A DNA stretch of 57,564 nucleotides from JAHELQ01 sp965603365 (lineage in GTDB: Bacteria > Acidobacteriota > Aminicenantia > UBA2199), in contig CBFDCR010000031.1 of NCBI GenBank assembly GCA_965603365.1, positions 1 through 57,564 on the forward strand. The letters are read 5' to 3'. Below are positions 19,510 to 28,850 of the stretch, in pieces. Position numbers and translations under genes: made by a program. Numbering within the stretch: the first letter of the stretch is position 1; each line of letters starts with the position of its first letter. The notes under the pieces are model-generated. The model saw only the letters and a list, made by a program, of their open reading frames with translations, was not told the DNA's origin and ran no database searches.

Positions 19510-20470
19510 GGGAACCTTGAAAGAGTTTAAAGTTCCGGATATATTGCAGTTATTTTCTTTGCAGAGTAAAACCGGAATTTTGACCTTTACCAGTTCCGAC
19601 GGGTTTATCACTTTGATCTTCGAGGACGGCAAAATCGTGGGCGTGGATGCCTTCCCCAAGAAATTGGGGATGCGAGTGGGCAATGTGTTGGTCAAGCAGG
19701 ATTTAATCAGCGATGAGATGCTGCAGCGGGCACTGGCTATTCAGAAAAGAACCAACCAGAAGATCGGGGAAATCTTAACGGGAATGGGTTTGGTGGGTGA
19801 GGAGCAGATCCAGGAAGCATTGGAAAACCAGGCGGTTCAAATCGTGTTGTCGCTCTTTAAGTGGAAGAAAGGAGAATACAATTTTAAGGTATTGGACTAT
19901 ATCGACGATTCCCTGAGAAGCATTAAGCCCATGCCCACTGACAATTTGATCATGGAGGGCGTTCAGATGCTGGATGAATGGCCGTTGATCAAAGAACGGA
20001 TACCCAATGATATGTTGTTCTTCGAGCCCCTTCCCATTGAAAGCAAGGATATTGAGATTATAGAGGAAGATAAGGATGAGTCGCCTCGGAATGATAAGAT
20101 CTATTTAAGCGAGACGGAGGCCAATATACTGAAATATGTCAACGGCAAGAATTCGGTTCGGGATCTGGTAGAGCTGGGGATTTTCACCGAATATAAATTG
20201 TATAAGAGCCTGTACAACTTGTTGAAGAAAAATATAATTGAACGAAAAGAGAAAGTAGAAGTCGAAGAAAAAATAGATGAGAAAGCCCTGGAAGAAATAA
20301 TATTAAAAACCAATAGAAGAATGAACCTCATGGCCAGTTTACTGCTGATAATTTTGGTGATCCTGTTTGTTGTCAACTTTTTCCGGCCGCTCCATCCCAT
20401 AAAAAAAGGGAATTTGATTTTAAAGGAAGATTTGTTTCATGCTGTTATAGCAGACATTAAAAATAATTAA
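19499..20470 (+). CDS. DUF4388 (PATAN-like) protein with C-terminal membrane helix
   Basis: 323 residues from ATG 19499 (AAAGGGGG at 19485-19492 is well placed; ATG 19493 is too close). The start MAFKGTLKEFKVPDILQLF and the following strand pattern SKTGILTFTSSDGFITLIFEDGKIVGVDAF are the DUF4388/PATAN domain, typical of proteins linked to signalling and gliding motility. Residues about 60-120 are a helical region seen in type II/IV pilus-assembly-like GspE N-domains (IGEILTGMGLVGEEQIQEAL). A wHTH-like stretch (SETEANILKYVNGKNSVRDLV) follows, then a coiled coil and one membrane helix near 280-300. Probably a membrane-tethered adaptor working with the upstream TPR protein. Confidence 0.75.
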   Translation: MAFKGTLKEFKVPDILQLFSLQSKTGILTFTSSDGFITLIFEDGKIVGVDAFPKKLGMRVGNVLVKQDLISDEMLQRALAIQKRTNQKIGEILTGMGLVGEEQIQEALENQAVQIVLSLFKWKKGEYNFKVLDYIDDSLRSIKPMPTDNLIMEGVQMLDEWPLIKERIPNDMLFFEPLPIESKDIEIIEEDKDESPRNDKIYLSETEANILKYVNGKNSVRDLVELGIFTEYKLYKSLYNLLKKNIIERKEKVEVEEKIDEKALEEIILKTNRRMNLMASLLLIILVILFVVNFFRPLHPIKKGNLILKEDLFHAVIADIKNN

Positions 20471-20481
20471 ATTTTTAACCC

Positions 20482-21384
20482 ATGAAGAAAACAAAAATCG
20501 AAAATAGTGCCGTTTCAATCGGAAATTTTGACGGATTTCATTTAGGGCATGTTAGGATTATCGGAAAATTAAAAGAGGTCGCCCGCCAGAGGAAATTGCA
20601 CTCCGTCATTTTGACCTTCTCCCCCCATCCTAAGATATTATTCAAAAGGGTATCATCTTTAATTCATACGGATGAACAGAAAAAGAGAATACTGGAAGCT
20701 CAAGGGGTTGGCCGGATTTTTTTTATTGATTTTAGAAAAGTTTCGGGTTTGTCGGCTGAGAGTTTCGTAAAGGATTTTCTAATCGGAAAGTTTCATGTAG
20801 AATCTATTGTGGTGGGTGGGAATTTCAGGTTTGGGAAAAACAGAGAGGGAGATATCGAAACACTGGAACACCTGTCCGGAAAATTTGGTTTTAATCTATT
20901 GGTGATTCAACCAGAATATATTGATGGAGTAAGGGTTTCCAGCTCCTTTATTCGGAATAAATTGACGGCTGGAGAAATTGAGGCGGCCAACCGGATGTTG
21001 GGACACCCCTATTGTATTGAAGGCATGGTCATCAAAGGGGAGAAAATAGGCCGAGAGCTGGGATTTCCCACCATTAATATCCGGACCGACAATACCATAC
21101 TGCCGGAGGGGGTCTTTAAAACCAAAGTTAAGGTCGGTAAAACATGTTATGAGTCGGTGACCAATATCGGAATACGGCCGACATTCAGGGGACAGGAGAA
21201 ACAGGGGAAAACGGTGGAGACGCATATTCTGGGTTTTGACGGTGAGTTATACGGACAGAAGGTAAAGGTATGTTTCGAAAGCAAGATTCGCAATGAAATA
21301 AAATTCGATTCCCATAAAGGTCTGATAGAGCAGATCAAAAAAGATATAGAAAAGATAAAAGTTGACAAAGACGCACTTTTTTGA
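20482..21384 (+). CDS. ribF: bifunctional riboflavin kinase / FAD synthetase
   Basis: 300 residues, standard length. The N-terminal nucleotidyltransferase (about 1-150) has SIGNFDGFHLGHVRII (HxGH-type), TFSPHP, VVGGNFRFGKNREGD and VSSSFIR. The C-terminal riboflavin kinase (about 170-300) has VIKGEKIGRELGFPTINI, NIGIRPTF and VETHILGFDGELYG. Together they make FMN and then FAD from riboflavin. It lies 11 bases after the DUF4388 gene and just ahead of tig. No riboflavin-biosynthesis genes are nearby, so expression is probably constitutive. Confidence 0.96.
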   Translation: MKKTKIENSAVSIGNFDGFHLGHVRIIGKLKEVARQRKLHSVILTFSPHPKILFKRVSSLIHTDEQKKRILEAQGVGRIFFIDFRKVSGLSAESFVKDFLIGKFHVESIVVGGNFRFGKNREGDIETLEHLSGKFGFNLLVIQPEYIDGVRVSSSFIRNKLTAGEIEAANRMLGHPYCIEGMVIKGEKIGRELGFPTINIRTDNTILPEGVFKTKVKVGKTCYESVTNIGIRPTFRGQEKQGKTVETHILGFDGELYGQKVKVCFESKIRNEIKFDSHKGLIEQIKKDIEKIKVDKDALF

Positions 21385-21388
21385 TAAT
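21362..21388 (+). promoter_or_regulatory. possible promoter of tig-clpP-clpX-lon
   Basis: TTGACA at 21362-21367 inside the end of ribF, a 15-base spacer, GATAAT at 21383-21388. The box spacing is the same as before nifJ. The leader to tig would be about 40 bases and includes AGGAG. Confidence 0.4.
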
Positions 21389-21433
21389 GATAGAGTTTAC
21401 AGATAAGCAAGATAAGTTACCAGGAGTTTTTAT

Positions 21434-22759
21434 ATGGCGGAAGATCAAACCGAAAAAGCCGGCAACGGTGTCAGCGAAGGTGGAAGTCAAAGTGAGGTAA
21501 AAAAAGAGCAAAAAGATGATTTATGGATAGATTTTAAAATAGAGGTGCCGGCAAGTGAAATCGAGAAACAAATCGATGAGATCGCCCGTAAATATTCTAC
21601 CAGTGTTAAATTACCGGGTTTCCGCAAGGGCAAGGTCCCCATTGATATGGTGAAGAGCCTTTATAAAGATGTCATTTCCGGCGAAGCCCTGGATGAAGTG
21701 TTGGAACATTTTATTTATGAAAAGGTGCAGCAGGAGAAGCTGCACATTATCCCCCCGCCGGTAGTGGAAAATATAGATTACAAAGAGGGGGGCGATCTGA
21801 AGGCCGATGTCCGGGCCGAACTCTTTCCCCAGATCGAGCTGCCTAAATTTGAGGAAATTCGAGTCGAAATCCCCAAAAAGGATTTAAAACCGAAGCCTTA
21901 TAACGAGGACGAACAGATCGATGCGGTATTGGAATCCCGTAAGCGTCGGACCCTGGTACGAGAGAGGGGGATTCAGGAGGATGACATCCTTTCCATCACC
22001 TTTCAGTCCAAAATATTGGAAACCAAACGGATGACCCCTAAGAAGAGTGCCGAATACCGGGTAAATAAAGAAACTGAATTTGAAATTTTGAATTTGTATG
22101 AAGAGGTGCTGGGTAAATTGGCCGGCGAAAAAGTCGTTTTTAAGAGAAAATATCCCGCAGACTACCGGAAAAAAGTCTGGGCTGGCAAGGAGATCGAACA
22201 CTATGTGGCCATCGACAGTGTCCACCAGTTGGTGAAACCGGAACTGGGCAACGAGTTTTTAAAGGCTGTCGGATTCCAGGATGAAGAGAGTTTTAAAAAG
22301 AAGTTAAAGGAAGAATATGAAGAGTTGGCGAAAAGAGAAAAAGATGATATAATAGCCAGAAGTATAATTGAAAAAATAATGGAGGTCGCCGATTTTCCGG
22401 TCCCCCAGACATTGATTGATAAGGAGTTACAGCGCATGATGCCGCCGGGCAAAAAGTTTTCGGAAATAGGAAAAGGGGAACAGGAGAACGAGTATCTTAA
22501 GTTGATAAAAGAGAACGCCGGGAAGTCGGTTAAGTCGATGCTTGTTTTTGATCACATTCGTAGTGAATTTAAGATTGAGGTCAGCAATGATGACCTGGAA
22601 AAAGAATACAGGCAAATGGCAGACAAAACAAAATATCCGTTAGGCGAAATCAGGAAATATTACGCCAATTCCGAGCAGAAGGAAAAATTGAAGGACACGC
22701 TTCTCAATCGCAAGCTCCTGGACTTTTTAAGAGAAAAGATACAGGTAAAAGAGGTATAA
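21434..22759 (+). CDS. tig: trigger factor (ribosome-associated chaperone)
   Basis: 441 residues. The ribosome-binding tail has the signature KLPGFRKGKVPIDMV near residue 60. The middle region (about 150-250) stands where the peptidyl-prolyl isomerase domain belongs (EDDILSITFQSK onward) but is divergent. The C-terminal chaperone arms are helical and highly charged (about 265-440). An extra polar, glutamate- and lysine-rich extension of about 25 residues precedes the domain. It docks at the exit tunnel and holds nascent chains. Followed two bases later by clpP, the common tig-clpP-clpX-lon order. Confidence 0.92.
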   Translation: MAEDQTEKAGNGVSEGGSQSEVKKEQKDDLWIDFKIEVPASEIEKQIDEIARKYSTSVKLPGFRKGKVPIDMVKSLYKDVISGEALDEVLEHFIYEKVQQEKLHIIPPPVVENIDYKEGGDLKADVRAELFPQIELPKFEEIRVEIPKKDLKPKPYNEDEQIDAVLESRKRRTLVRERGIQEDDILSITFQSKILETKRMTPKKSAEYRVNKETEFEILNLYEEVLGKLAGEKVVFKRKYPADYRKKVWAGKEIEHYVAIDSVHQLVKPELGNEFLKAVGFQDEESFKKKLKEEYEELAKREKDDIIARSIIEKIMEVADFPVPQTLIDKELQRMMPPGKKFSEIGKGEQENEYLKLIKENAGKSVKSMLVFDHIRSEFKIEVSNDDLEKEYRQMADKTKYPLGEIRKYYANSEQKEKLKDTLLNRKLLDFLREKIQVKEV

Positions 22760-22760
22760 A

Positions 22761-23366
22761 ATGGGTTTAATACCGATCGTCGTCGAACAAAGTGGAAATG
22801 TAGAGCGGGCCTACGATATCTATTCGAGGCTGTTGAAAGATGGTATTATATTTCTGGGATCTCCGATAGATGATAATGTGGCCAATGTGGTGATCGCTCA
22901 GTTGTTATTCCTGGAGGCTGAAGATCCGGAGAAGGATATATCCCTGTATATCAACTCTCCGGGTGGAATGATTAGTGCCGGCATGGCGATCTATGATACC
23001 ATGAAGTTCATCCGTAATGAGGTGGTCACCATCTGTATCGGTCAGGCAGCCTCCATGGCGGCCATTTTACTGGCAGCCGGGGGTAAGGGAAAACGGTTCG
23101 CCCTGCCCAATTCAAAAGTGGTTATCCACCAGCCATTGGGCGGTTTTCAGGGGCAGGCCACCGATGTGTTGATTCATGCCGAAGAGATCAAAAAGGTAAA
23201 GGAGAAGACCATCGAAATCCTGGCTTTCCACACGGGGCAAAAGAAGGAAAAAATTACCACCGATGTGGAGCGGGACTTTATTATGAATGCCGAGGAAGCT
23301 CATACCTACGGCATCATCGATCAGGTGATCAGCGAAAGGAAAAAGATTAGAGAGAAAAAAGAATGA
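22761..23366 (+). CDS. clpP: ATP-dependent Clp protease proteolytic subunit
   Basis: 201 residues. The serine protease triad is intact: S98 in GQAASMAAILL, H123 in VVIHQPLGG, D172 in VERDFIMNAEEA. The family block DISLYINSPGGMISAGMAIYDTM is also present. It forms the tetradecameric chamber that degrades proteins unfolded by ClpX. It overlaps clpX by 4 bases (ATGA), so subunit and ATPase are translationally coupled. Confidence 0.98.
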   Translation: MGLIPIVVEQSGNVERAYDIYSRLLKDGIIFLGSPIDDNVANVVIAQLLFLEAEDPEKDISLYINSPGGMISAGMAIYDTMKFIRNEVVTICIGQAASMAAILLAAGGKGKRFALPNSKVVIHQPLGGFQGQATDVLIHAEEIKKVKEKTIEILAFHTGQKKEKITTDVERDFIMNAEEAHTYGIIDQVISERKKIREKKE

Positions 23367-24583
23367 CCCAAAGACTGAACAGAGAAACCCGCTGCAGCTT
23401 CTGCGGCATTCCCCAGTCCAGTGCCTATAAATTAATCGCCGGGCCAAATGTCTATATCTGTGATGAGTGTACCAAGACTGCCTACAATCTCATTTTTAAT
23501 GCCGGTGAACCTCCCAAGACCGTTAAGAAAAAGACCCAGAAGATTTTTACCCCAAAAGAGATTAAAAAGAAGCTGGATCAGTATATTATCTCGCAGGAAC
23601 TGGCCAAGAAGAAACTGGCGGTGGCGGTGTACAATCACTATAAAAGAATTCAACACATGAAAACTCTCTCCAAAGTGGAGATCAATAAGAGCAATGTTTT
23701 ATTGATTGGCCCTACCGGGACCGGTAAGACCCTACTGGCTGAAACACTGGCCAAGATCTTAGATGTGCCCTTTGCCATTGCCGATGCCACCACGTTGACG
23801 GAGGCCGGTTATGTGGGTGAGGATGTGGAGAATATTCTGCTCAAATTGTTCCAGGCGGCAGGTGAAAGTAAAGAGTTTGCCGAGCAAGGGATCATTTACA
23901 TCGACGAGATCGACAAAATTTCCAGAAAGAGTGAAAATCCATCCATCACCAGGGATGTGTCGGGAGAGGGGGTGCAGCAGGCCCTGCTCAAAATCGTTGA
24001 GGGAACATTGGCCAATGTACCGCCCATGGGGGGGCGAAAGCATCCCCAGCAGGAGTTTTTAAAAATAGATACCAGAAATATTCTCTTTGTTGCCGGCGGG
24101 GCCTTTGTGGGGCTCGATAAGATTATCAAACACCGAATGAAGAAAAATGTGATTGGCTTCAGTAATACCAATCACCATAAAGGTCTGGTTGGCGCATTAA
24201 ATGGCGGTAATCTATTCCACTATGCCGAGACCGAAGATCTGATTAAATATGGCTTGATTCCCGAATTGGTGGGCAGGTTTCCGGTGATCTCCGTTTTAAA
24301 TGATTTGAATGAGGAGCATCTGTACCAGATCTTGACCCAACCCAGAAATGCCATCACCAAACAATTTAAGGCCATGTTTTCGCTGGATGGCGTTGATATT
24401 GATTTTTCCGATGGCCTGCTGCATGATGTTACCAAAGAGGCGGTCAGAAGAGAGGTCGGAGCCAGGGGCCTGCGGGCAATCTTTGAAGAAATGATGTTGG
24501 ATATGATGTTTGAAATGCCACTCAAAAAAGATAAGGGCAAAACGATTGTGGTGGACTCCGGATTTTTAAAAAGTCAAAAGTGA
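23363..24583 (+). CDS. clpX: ATP-dependent Clp protease ATP-binding subunit ClpX
   Basis: 406 residues. The N-terminal zinc-binding domain has C11, C14, C33 and C36. The AAA+ core has Walker A GPTGTGKT (116-123), Walker B IIYIDEIDKI, the pore loop in GYVGEDVENILLKL and the sensor-2 arginine in REVGARGLRAIFEE. It unfolds tagged substrates and feeds them to ClpP. The IGF-type loop that docks on ClpP appears as VIGFSNTNHH. Overlaps both neighbours. Confidence 0.98.
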   Translation: MTQRLNRETRCSFCGIPQSSAYKLIAGPNVYICDECTKTAYNLIFNAGEPPKTVKKKTQKIFTPKEIKKKLDQYIISQELAKKKLAVAVYNHYKRIQHMKTLSKVEINKSNVLLIGPTGTGKTLLAETLAKILDVPFAIADATTLTEAGYVGEDVENILLKLFQAAGESKEFAEQGIIYIDEIDKISRKSENPSITRDVSGEGVQQALLKIVEGTLANVPPMGGRKHPQQEFLKIDTRNILFVAGGAFVGLDKIIKHRMKKNVIGFSNTNHHKGLVGALNGGNLFHYAETEDLIKYGLIPELVGRFPVISVLNDLNEEHLYQILTQPRNAITKQFKAMFSLDGVDIDFSDGLLHDVTKEAVRREVGARGLRAIFEEMMLDMMFEMPLKKDKGKTIVVDSGFLKSQK

Positions 24584-26898
24584 AATCCATGAAACAAAAA
24601 GAACTTATCCTTCCTTTGATTCCCTTAAGGGAATTGGTGACCTTTCCTTCTACCATTGTTCCCATCCTGGTGGGCCGAGAAAAGTCGATCAATTCCTTGA
24701 GATACGCCAGAGAAAAGTACGACAATTTTATATTCCTGTCGGTTCAAAAGAATCAGTTAAGTGAGGTTCCGGAGCCCCATGAAATTTGCCAGGTGGGGGT
24801 GATTGCCCGGATTGAAAAGTCGGCGGAACAGAACAACGGCAGCTTCCGGGTGATCATTCAGGGTTTAGAGAGGGCCAGGGTCGAAGTATTTTTAGAAAAA
24901 GAGGACTTCTATCTGGTAAAGGTATCCATAATGGAGGAAGTTCTTCATAAGGACAAAAACCTTTTTGAGTTATCCCGGGGATTGATCGGCATATTTGAGG
25001 AGTATGTGAACCTGAAAAGGGTTAAATTGCATGGTATTGTAGCCAAGCTGGAAGCGAACAAAGTCTCCGAGATTGCCGATATTATCTTATCTGTTATCAA
25101 TGTTCCCCTAAAGCTGAAACAATCATTGTTGGAAGAATTGAATGTGTATGAAAGGGGAGTAAAGGTTTACAATATATTAAAAAGGGAGGTCTTTCGCCTG
25201 CGGGCCAGCGGTGAGGGCGAGGGCAGGAGACCCAAAGATGAGGTGCCGGGCAACGAGATTGAAGAGTACAGGCAAAAAATAAATACCGCCGGATTGCCCG
25301 AATATGTCAAGAAAAGAGCGGACGAGGAACTGGAACGGTTGTCCATGATGCCGCCTTTTTCCGCCGAAAGCACGGTCTCCAGATATTACCTGGATTGGCT
25401 GTTGGCCATTCCCTGGACGAAAGAGAAGGAGGAAAACCACGATATAAAACGAGCTTCCGTGATCCTCGATGAGGATCATTACGGATTGAAAAAGCCCAAG
25501 GATCGGATTCTGGACTATCTGGCAGTTCGGCAGTTGGTAAAGAAAAGCAGCGGCGAAATTTTGTGCTTTGTGGGACCGCCGGGTGTAGGTAAAAGTTCCC
25601 TGTCCAAATCGATTGCCCGGGCCCTGAATCGCGCCTTTGTCCGGGTATCACTGGGAGGTGTCAAGGATGAAGCCGAGATCAGAGGGCACCGCAGGACCTA
25701 TATCGGCTCCTATCCCGGCCAGATCATCAAGGGACTAAAGAAAGCGAAATTTAGCAACCCGGTCTTTTTACTGGATGAAGTAGATAAATTGAGTTCCGAT
25801 TTCAGGGGTGATCCGGCTTCGGCACTGCTGGAGGTGCTGGACCCCGAACAGAACAGTGAGTTTGTCGATCACTACCTGGACCTGGAAATCGATTTATCCA
25901 GAGTCTTTTTTATTACCACCGCCAATACCGTCGATCCCGTTCCTCCTGCCCTGAGAGATCGGATGGAGATTATCGAATTACCAGGTTATACGGAGAGGGA
26001 AAAACTGGAAATTGCCAGGCATTATCTCATAAAAAAACAAGCGGAAAAGAACGGTTTAAAACCTGAAGATGTGGTGATCGACGATCAATCGATTTTAAAA
26101 ATCATCAACGAGTACACCCGGGAGGCGGGGGTGCGGAATTTAGAACGGGAAATCGCCGTGGTGATGCGAAAGGTGGCCCGCCATTTTATTGAAAATGGCC
26201 AGGTGGATGATCCTGGGAAACGGTTTGTTCTGGAGGGAGAACACCTGCGAAAATTTTTGGGGATACCAAAATTTAATAAACTGAAGGTATTAAATCAAAA
26301 CGAAGTGGGAGTCAGCATGGGGCTCGCCTGGACAGCGGCTGGCGGCGATATTTTGATTATCGAATCCCGATTTCTGAAAGGCAAAGGGGAGTTGATTCTT
26401 ACCGGCCGGTTGGGAGAAATAATGAAGGAGTCCTCTTCCACCGCCTTTAGCTATGCCAAATTGAAGCTCTTTGAACTGGATCTGGATACCGATTCCCTGG
26501 AGAAGTACAACATGCACTTGCATATCCCCGAAGGCGCTGTCCCCAAAGAAGGGCCATCTGCCGGGGTGACGCTGGCGGTTTCGATGATTTCATTACTAAC
26601 CGGTATACCGGTCAAATCGGATTATGCCATGACCGGCGAGATCACCCTGAGGGGGAAAGTACTTCCGGTAGGCGGGATCAAGGAAAAGGTGATAGCCGCT
26701 CACCGATACGGTATCCGGCGTGTGTTAATTCCCATGGAGAATCAGAAAGATTTTGAGGAGGATATCCCGGAGGATATTAAACAGGACATGGATATTCACC
26801 TTGTCAACACCATGGATGAAGTGCTGGATGCGGTGCTGGAAAAGCCGATCAAAATAAAGAATTTAAATAGTAGAGTCATTAAGCCCTGTGTGAATTAA
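24580..26898 (+). CDS. lon: ATP-dependent protease Lon (LonA type)
   Basis: 772 residues from GTG 24580, or three residues shorter from ATG 24589; neither has a strong ribosome binding site and both sit at the end of clpX. The N-terminal substrate domain begins LILPLIPLRELVTFPS. The AAA+ domain has Walker A GPPGVGKSS (K338), followed by KDEAEIRGHRRTYIGSYPGQ. The protease domain has the Ser-Lys dyad, S660 in PKEGPSAGVT and K701 in GGIKEKVIAAH. Soluble LonA, because no membrane helix interrupts the AAA+ region. It degrades damaged and regulatory proteins. Confidence 0.98.
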   Translation: MKSMKQKELILPLIPLRELVTFPSTIVPILVGREKSINSLRYAREKYDNFIFLSVQKNQLSEVPEPHEICQVGVIARIEKSAEQNNGSFRVIIQGLERARVEVFLEKEDFYLVKVSIMEEVLHKDKNLFELSRGLIGIFEEYVNLKRVKLHGIVAKLEANKVSEIADIILSVINVPLKLKQSLLEELNVYERGVKVYNILKREVFRLRASGEGEGRRPKDEVPGNEIEEYRQKINTAGLPEYVKKRADEELERLSMMPPFSAESTVSRYYLDWLLAIPWTKEKEENHDIKRASVILDEDHYGLKKPKDRILDYLAVRQLVKKSSGEILCFVGPPGVGKSSLSKSIARALNRAFVRVSLGGVKDEAEIRGHRRTYIGSYPGQIIKGLKKAKFSNPVFLLDEVDKLSSDFRGDPASALLEVLDPEQNSEFVDHYLDLEIDLSRVFFITTANTVDPVPPALRDRMEIIELPGYTEREKLEIARHYLIKKQAEKNGLKPEDVVIDDQSILKIINEYTREAGVRNLEREIAVVMRKVARHFIENGQVDDPGKRFVLEGEHLRKFLGIPKFNKLKVLNQNEVGVSMGLAWTAAGGDILIIESRFLKGKGELILTGRLGEIMKESSSTAFSYAKLKLFELDLDTDSLEKYNMHLHIPEGAVPKEGPSAGVTLAVSMISLLTGIPVKSDYAMTGEITLRGKVLPVGGIKEKVIAAHRYGIRRVLIPMENQKDFEEDIPEDIKQDMDIHLVNTMDEVLDAVLEKPIKIKNLNSRVIKPCVN

Positions 26899-26995
26899 AT
26901 AGGTGAATTTTTACAGTGTGAGGTGAGAAATAGATCTTAGGCGGTAAGAGGTAATAAGAGGGTTTTAAACTTTTACTTTTTACCCGGGAGATGAT

Positions 26996-27571
26996 ATGAA
27001 AATAAAAGATGTTAAATTGGCACGGACAGCATTTTTAGCCGAAGATTTAATCCGTGATGATATGGGGAAGATTGTCTTTATGGGTAGATCCAATGTAGGC
27101 AAATCTTCGTTGATCAATAAGCTTGTCAATCGGAAGAACCTGGCCCGCACCAGCTCTAAACCCGGTAAGACCATTAGTGTCAATTATTATCTTATAAATG
27201 ATCAATTTTATTTTGTCGATCTTCCGGGTTATGGTTTCGCTAAAGTCTCCAGAGAGGATCGCAAGAGGGTCAAGGGGTTGATCTCCCATTTTTTCGAACA
27301 TATGAACAATATCCGCTTGATATTGATTTTAATTGATTCCAGACGGGGATTCATGGATGCCGATCTGGATGTATTATCAAAAATAGTCAATAAAAATTTT
27401 AAACTGTTGACAGTCTTGACAAAAAGTGATAAACTCAAAACTTCAATCCTTCAAAATCAAATATCTATTCTTCAGCAAAGTATTGGGTTGAAGGCAATTC
27501 CATTCTCAATAAAATCAAACGATGATAGATTGGAAATTCTGAAATATATAAAACAATCATTAAAGGAGTAA
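26996..27571 (+). CDS. engB: ribosome-biogenesis GTP-binding protein EngB/YsxC
   Basis: 191 residues. G1 motif GRSNVGKSSLINKL, G3 VDLPGYGFAKVS, G4 LTKSDKLK and the switch region SKPGKTISVNYY, all typical of the TrmE-Era-EngA-EngB family. It assists late assembly of the large ribosomal subunit. GGGAG stands 7 bases before the ATG. A 97-base gap separates it from lon, while rho follows after two bases. Confidence 0.95.
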   Translation: MKIKDVKLARTAFLAEDLIRDDMGKIVFMGRSNVGKSSLINKLVNRKNLARTSSKPGKTISVNYYLINDQFYFVDLPGYGFAKVSREDRKRVKGLISHFFEHMNNIRLILILIDSRRGFMDADLDVLSKIVNKNFKLLTVLTKSDKLKTSILQNQISILQQSIGLKAIPFSIKSNDDRLEILKYIKQSLKE

Positions 27572-27573
27572 AT

Positions 27574-28839
27574 ATGTATTCATTAAAAGATTTACAATCA
27601 ATGAAGGTGGCGGAGTTAAAAAAGTTAGTCAAAGAATATCAATTGGATGAAGCCGATATCACCGACAAGAATTCTCTTTACTTCAGCATACTGAATGCCC
27701 AGGCCAGTGCCAACGGCAAGTTATTTGCCGAAGGGGTCATCGAAATTCATCCCGAAGGCTATGGCTTTTTAAGGTTTCAGGAATATGCTTATTTATCTAG
27801 TTCGGAAGATATATATGTTTCGCCCTCACAGGCCAACAAGTTTGACTTGAGAACCGGCGATACCATTTCAGGTTCAGTTCGTCCACCCAAGGGAGGTGAA
27901 AAATATTTTGCCCTGCTCACTGTAGAAGCGGTTAATTCCGAAGATCCGGAATTTGTGGTGACCCTGCGAAGAAACAAAAAATTCGAAAAGTTGACCCCCC
28001 TGTATCCCAATGAAAAGGTCCTCCTGGAGACCGAGCTGGGAAACATCTCCAGTCGAGTCATGGATTTATTAACTCCCATCGGCAAGGGTCAGAGGGGTTT
28101 GATTGTGGCGGCTCCCCGGACCGGTAAAACCATGCTGCTGCAGAGTATTGCCAAGTCCATCGAAATCAATCATCCGGAGATCGTGTTGATCGTACTGCTC
28201 ATCGATGAAAGACCCGAAGAGGTGACCGATATGAGTCGGAATGTGAATGGAGAGGTAATCTCCTCGACTTTTGATGAAATTCCCCTGCGGCATACCAAGG
28301 TGGCCGACATCGTACTGGAAAAGGCCAAGAGAATGGTGGAGATGGGAAAAGATGTGGTTGTTTTACTCGATTCTATTACCCGTTTGGCCCGGGCCCACAA
28401 TGCCATTACCCCCTCTTCCGGTAAAGTACTCTCCGGTGGTATCGATGCCAACGCTCTCAACAAGCCCAAGAAATTTTTTGGGGCTGCCAGAAATATCGAG
28501 GAGGGCGGCAGCTTGACCATATTGGCCACGGCCCTGGTTGATACGGGGAGCCGAATGGATGAGGTGATATTTGAGGAATTCAAGGGCACCGGCAACATGG
28601 AGATCAATCTGGATCGTCGTTTGGTGGATAAGCGTGTATTCCCGGCCATTGACCTTTTCCGCTCCGGAACCCGAAAGGAAGAACTGCTGATCGAGGCCGA
28701 TGATTTGAATAAAATCTGGGTGCTGCGAAAAGTATTATCCCAGATGAGCGAAGTGGAGGCCATGGAATTGTTGGTGGAAAAATTGTCCAAGACCAAGACC
28801 AACAAGGATTTCATCAAGATGATGTCCCAGGGGATGTAA
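27574..28839 (+). CDS. rho: transcription termination factor Rho
   Basis: 421 residues. The N-terminal helical domain (LKDLQSMKVAELKKLVKEY) is followed by the RNA-binding cold-shock-like domain (GVIEIHPEGYGFLRF, SEDIYVSPSQANKFDLRTGD). The hexameric ATPase core has P-loop APRTGKTMLLQ, the Q-loop/R-loop block SSGKVLSGGIDANAL and the arginine-finger region. No insertion domain, so it is a compact Rho. Stop and Met are separated by two bases from engB. Confidence 0.97.
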   Translation: MYSLKDLQSMKVAELKKLVKEYQLDEADITDKNSLYFSILNAQASANGKLFAEGVIEIHPEGYGFLRFQEYAYLSSSEDIYVSPSQANKFDLRTGDTISGSVRPPKGGEKYFALLTVEAVNSEDPEFVVTLRRNKKFEKLTPLYPNEKVLLETELGNISSRVMDLLTPIGKGQRGLIVAAPRTGKTMLLQSIAKSIEINHPEIVLIVLLIDERPEEVTDMSRNVNGEVISSTFDEIPLRHTKVADIVLEKAKRMVEMGKDVVVLLDSITRLARAHNAITPSSGKVLSGGIDANALNKPKKFFGAARNIEEGGSLTILATALVDTGSRMDEVIFEEFKGTGNMEINLDRRLVDKRVFPAIDLFRSGTRKEELLIEADDLNKIWVLRKVLSQMSEVEAMELLVEKLSKTKTNKDFIKMMSQGM

Positions 28840-28850
28840 CGGAAAAGCGG

